Below are positions 63,278 to 64,000 of a stretch of DNA of 64,000 bases, piece by piece. Every line of letters begins with the position of its first letter. The first letter of the stretch is position 1. The notes below the pieces were generated by a model that was given only the letters and a program-made list of their open reading frames with translations, was not told the DNA's origin and made no database searches. Made by a program: the position numbers and the translations under genes. The stretch covers positions 124,001 to 188,000 of the forward strand of contig CAWANG010000038.1 in the NCBI GenBank assembly GCA_963783175.1, in the 5' to 3' direction. Origin of the DNA: Roseiarcus sp963783175. Its GTDB lineage: Bacteria > Pseudomonadota > Alphaproteobacteria > Rhizobiales > Beijerinckiaceae.

Positions 63278-64000
63278 ATGAGCAGGAAAGCCGCTTCTCT
63301 TGCCGATCGCGGCGTCGTTCGCGTCAGCGGCGCGGATGCGGCGGCCTTTCTCCAGGGGTTGGTGACCAACGACGTCGAGCGGCTCGCGGCGGGCGAAGCG
63401 CGCTATGCGGCGCTGCTCACGCCGCAGGGCAAGATCCTGTTCGACATGATCGTCGTCCGCGTCCCCGCCGCCGACGGCCCGGTCTTTCTTCTCGATTGCG
63501 GCGCGGCGCAGGCGGCCGATCTCGCCCGGCGGCTCGGCCTCTATAAGTTGCGCGCCAAGGTCGCGATCGCCGACGAGAGCGCCACCCAAGCCGTCGCCGC
63601 CTTCTGGGGTGGCGAGCCGGGGAGAATTGAAGGCGCCCTTCTCTACGCCGACCCGCGCGATCCGCGCCTCGGCTGGCGGGCGATCCTGCCGCGGCCGATT
63701 GCGGACGCCATCGGCCCGGAGCACGTTAACGAGTACGAGGGTCTGCGCATCGGCGTCGTCGCGCCGAGGGGCGGGGTCGATTTCGTCTACGGCGACGCCT
63801 TCCCGCACGACGCCAACCTCGACCTTCTCCACGGAGTCGATTTCGACAAGGGCTGCTATGTCGGCCAGGAGGTCGTTTCGCGCATGAAGCACCGTGGGAC
63901 GGCGCGCCGGCGCGTTGTGCGCGTCAAACTGACCGGGCCGCCGCCGGCGCCCGGCGCGCCGGTCATGGACCGCGAGCTTGCGATCGGCACGCTCGGCTCG
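63278..64000 (+). CDS. ygfZ: Folate-binding YgfZ/GcvT-domain protein (3' partial)
   Basis: The frame runs off the window end without a stop. From the ATG at 63278 (CGGAG upstream) 241 residues are visible. VRVSGADAAAFLQGLVTNDV, LLTPQGKILFDMIV and the family signature KGCYVGQEVVSRMKHRG (about residues 195-211) mark the COG0354/YgfZ group. These tetrahydrofolate-binding proteins support iron-sulfur cluster delivery. It is divergent from pyrC with an 81-bp gap, an order common in Hyphomicrobiales. Confidence 0.93.
   Translation, partial: MSRKAASLADRGVVRVSGADAAAFLQGLVTNDVERLAAGEARYAALLTPQGKILFDMIVVRVPAADGPVFLLDCGAAQAADLARRLGLYKLRAKVAIADESATQAVAAFWGGEPGRIEGALLYADPRDPRLGWRAILPRPIADAIGPEHVNEYEGLRIGVVAPRGGVDFVYGDAFPHDANLDLLHGVDFDKGCYVGQEVVSRMKHRGTARRRVVRVKLTGPPPAPGAPVMDRELAIGTLGS

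Overview
The window looks like the chromosome of a GC-rich alphaproteobacterium of the order Hyphomicrobiales (Rhizobiales), perhaps near Beijerinckiaceae or Methylocystaceae. The pointers are a MucR/Ros regulator, a CIRCE-controlled groESL pair, the DUF2849-cysI-cysH-DUF934 sulfur operon, Hsp20 followed by DUF1150, an AHSA1/ArsR/DUF899 cluster and a free-standing pqqA. The family-level placement is inference; the order-level placement rests on gene families and gene order. No tRNA, rRNA or CRISPR array was seen.

Left part (1-23 kb) is accessory and eroded. It holds an Ala/Pro/Ser/Thr repeat protein, a coiled-coil protein, mucR, a rhodanese-selO pair, a frameshifted small gene, an orphan pqqA bracketed by two back-to-back terminators, a frameshifted acetyltransferase and a SAM methyltransferase, then groES-groEL. 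Next come an IS110 transposase, a type II NADH dehydrogenase, a complete IS1182-family element, a run of small phage- or plasmid-like genes, and a complete IS21-family element lying between a cut gene and a cut IS30 transposase. Scraps of other genes (for example a RecD2-like helicase) and a dispersed repeat of about 45 bp in three copies lie between them.

Right part (23-64 kb) is mostly housekeeping with little mobile DNA. In order: a membrane/pentapeptide-repeat protein split by a frameshift; an aldo/keto reductase; a deacetylase-like secreted protein; eda; rpmB; a carboxyl-methyltransferase-type enzyme; ftsH; an acyl-CoA ligase; an ABC permease/ATPase pair divergent from tesA, as in Escherichia coli; purU; an LssY-type protein; msrB-hemH; the assimilatory sulfate/sulfite reduction operon; an unrecognised two-domain protein; an MBOAT/AlgJ-like polysaccharide acetylation pair; a methyltransferase; a FYDLN zinc-ribbon/RecD-like helicase fusion; a cupin; hsp20-DUF1150; thyA; a crotonase; an ArsR-controlled DUF899 cluster; feruloyl-CoA synthase with a thioesterase; pyrC; and a YgfZ/GcvT-like gene that runs off the end.

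At least seven otherwise well-conserved reading frames are broken by single-base shifts (small gene at 5.2 kb, GNAT at 7.7 kb, pentapeptide protein at 24.5 kb, deacetylase at 28.1 kb, ABC permease at 34.6 kb, pyrC at 62.2 and 62.5 kb). Some lie in short homopolymers and some in essential-type genes, so sequencing or assembly indels are at least as likely as real decay. The best leads for new biology are the orphan pqqA unit, the FYDLN-helicase fusion, the unknown protein at 45.7-46.8 kb, the paired palindromes ahead of the 50 kb methyltransferase, and the paired ArsR operators at 59.0 kb.
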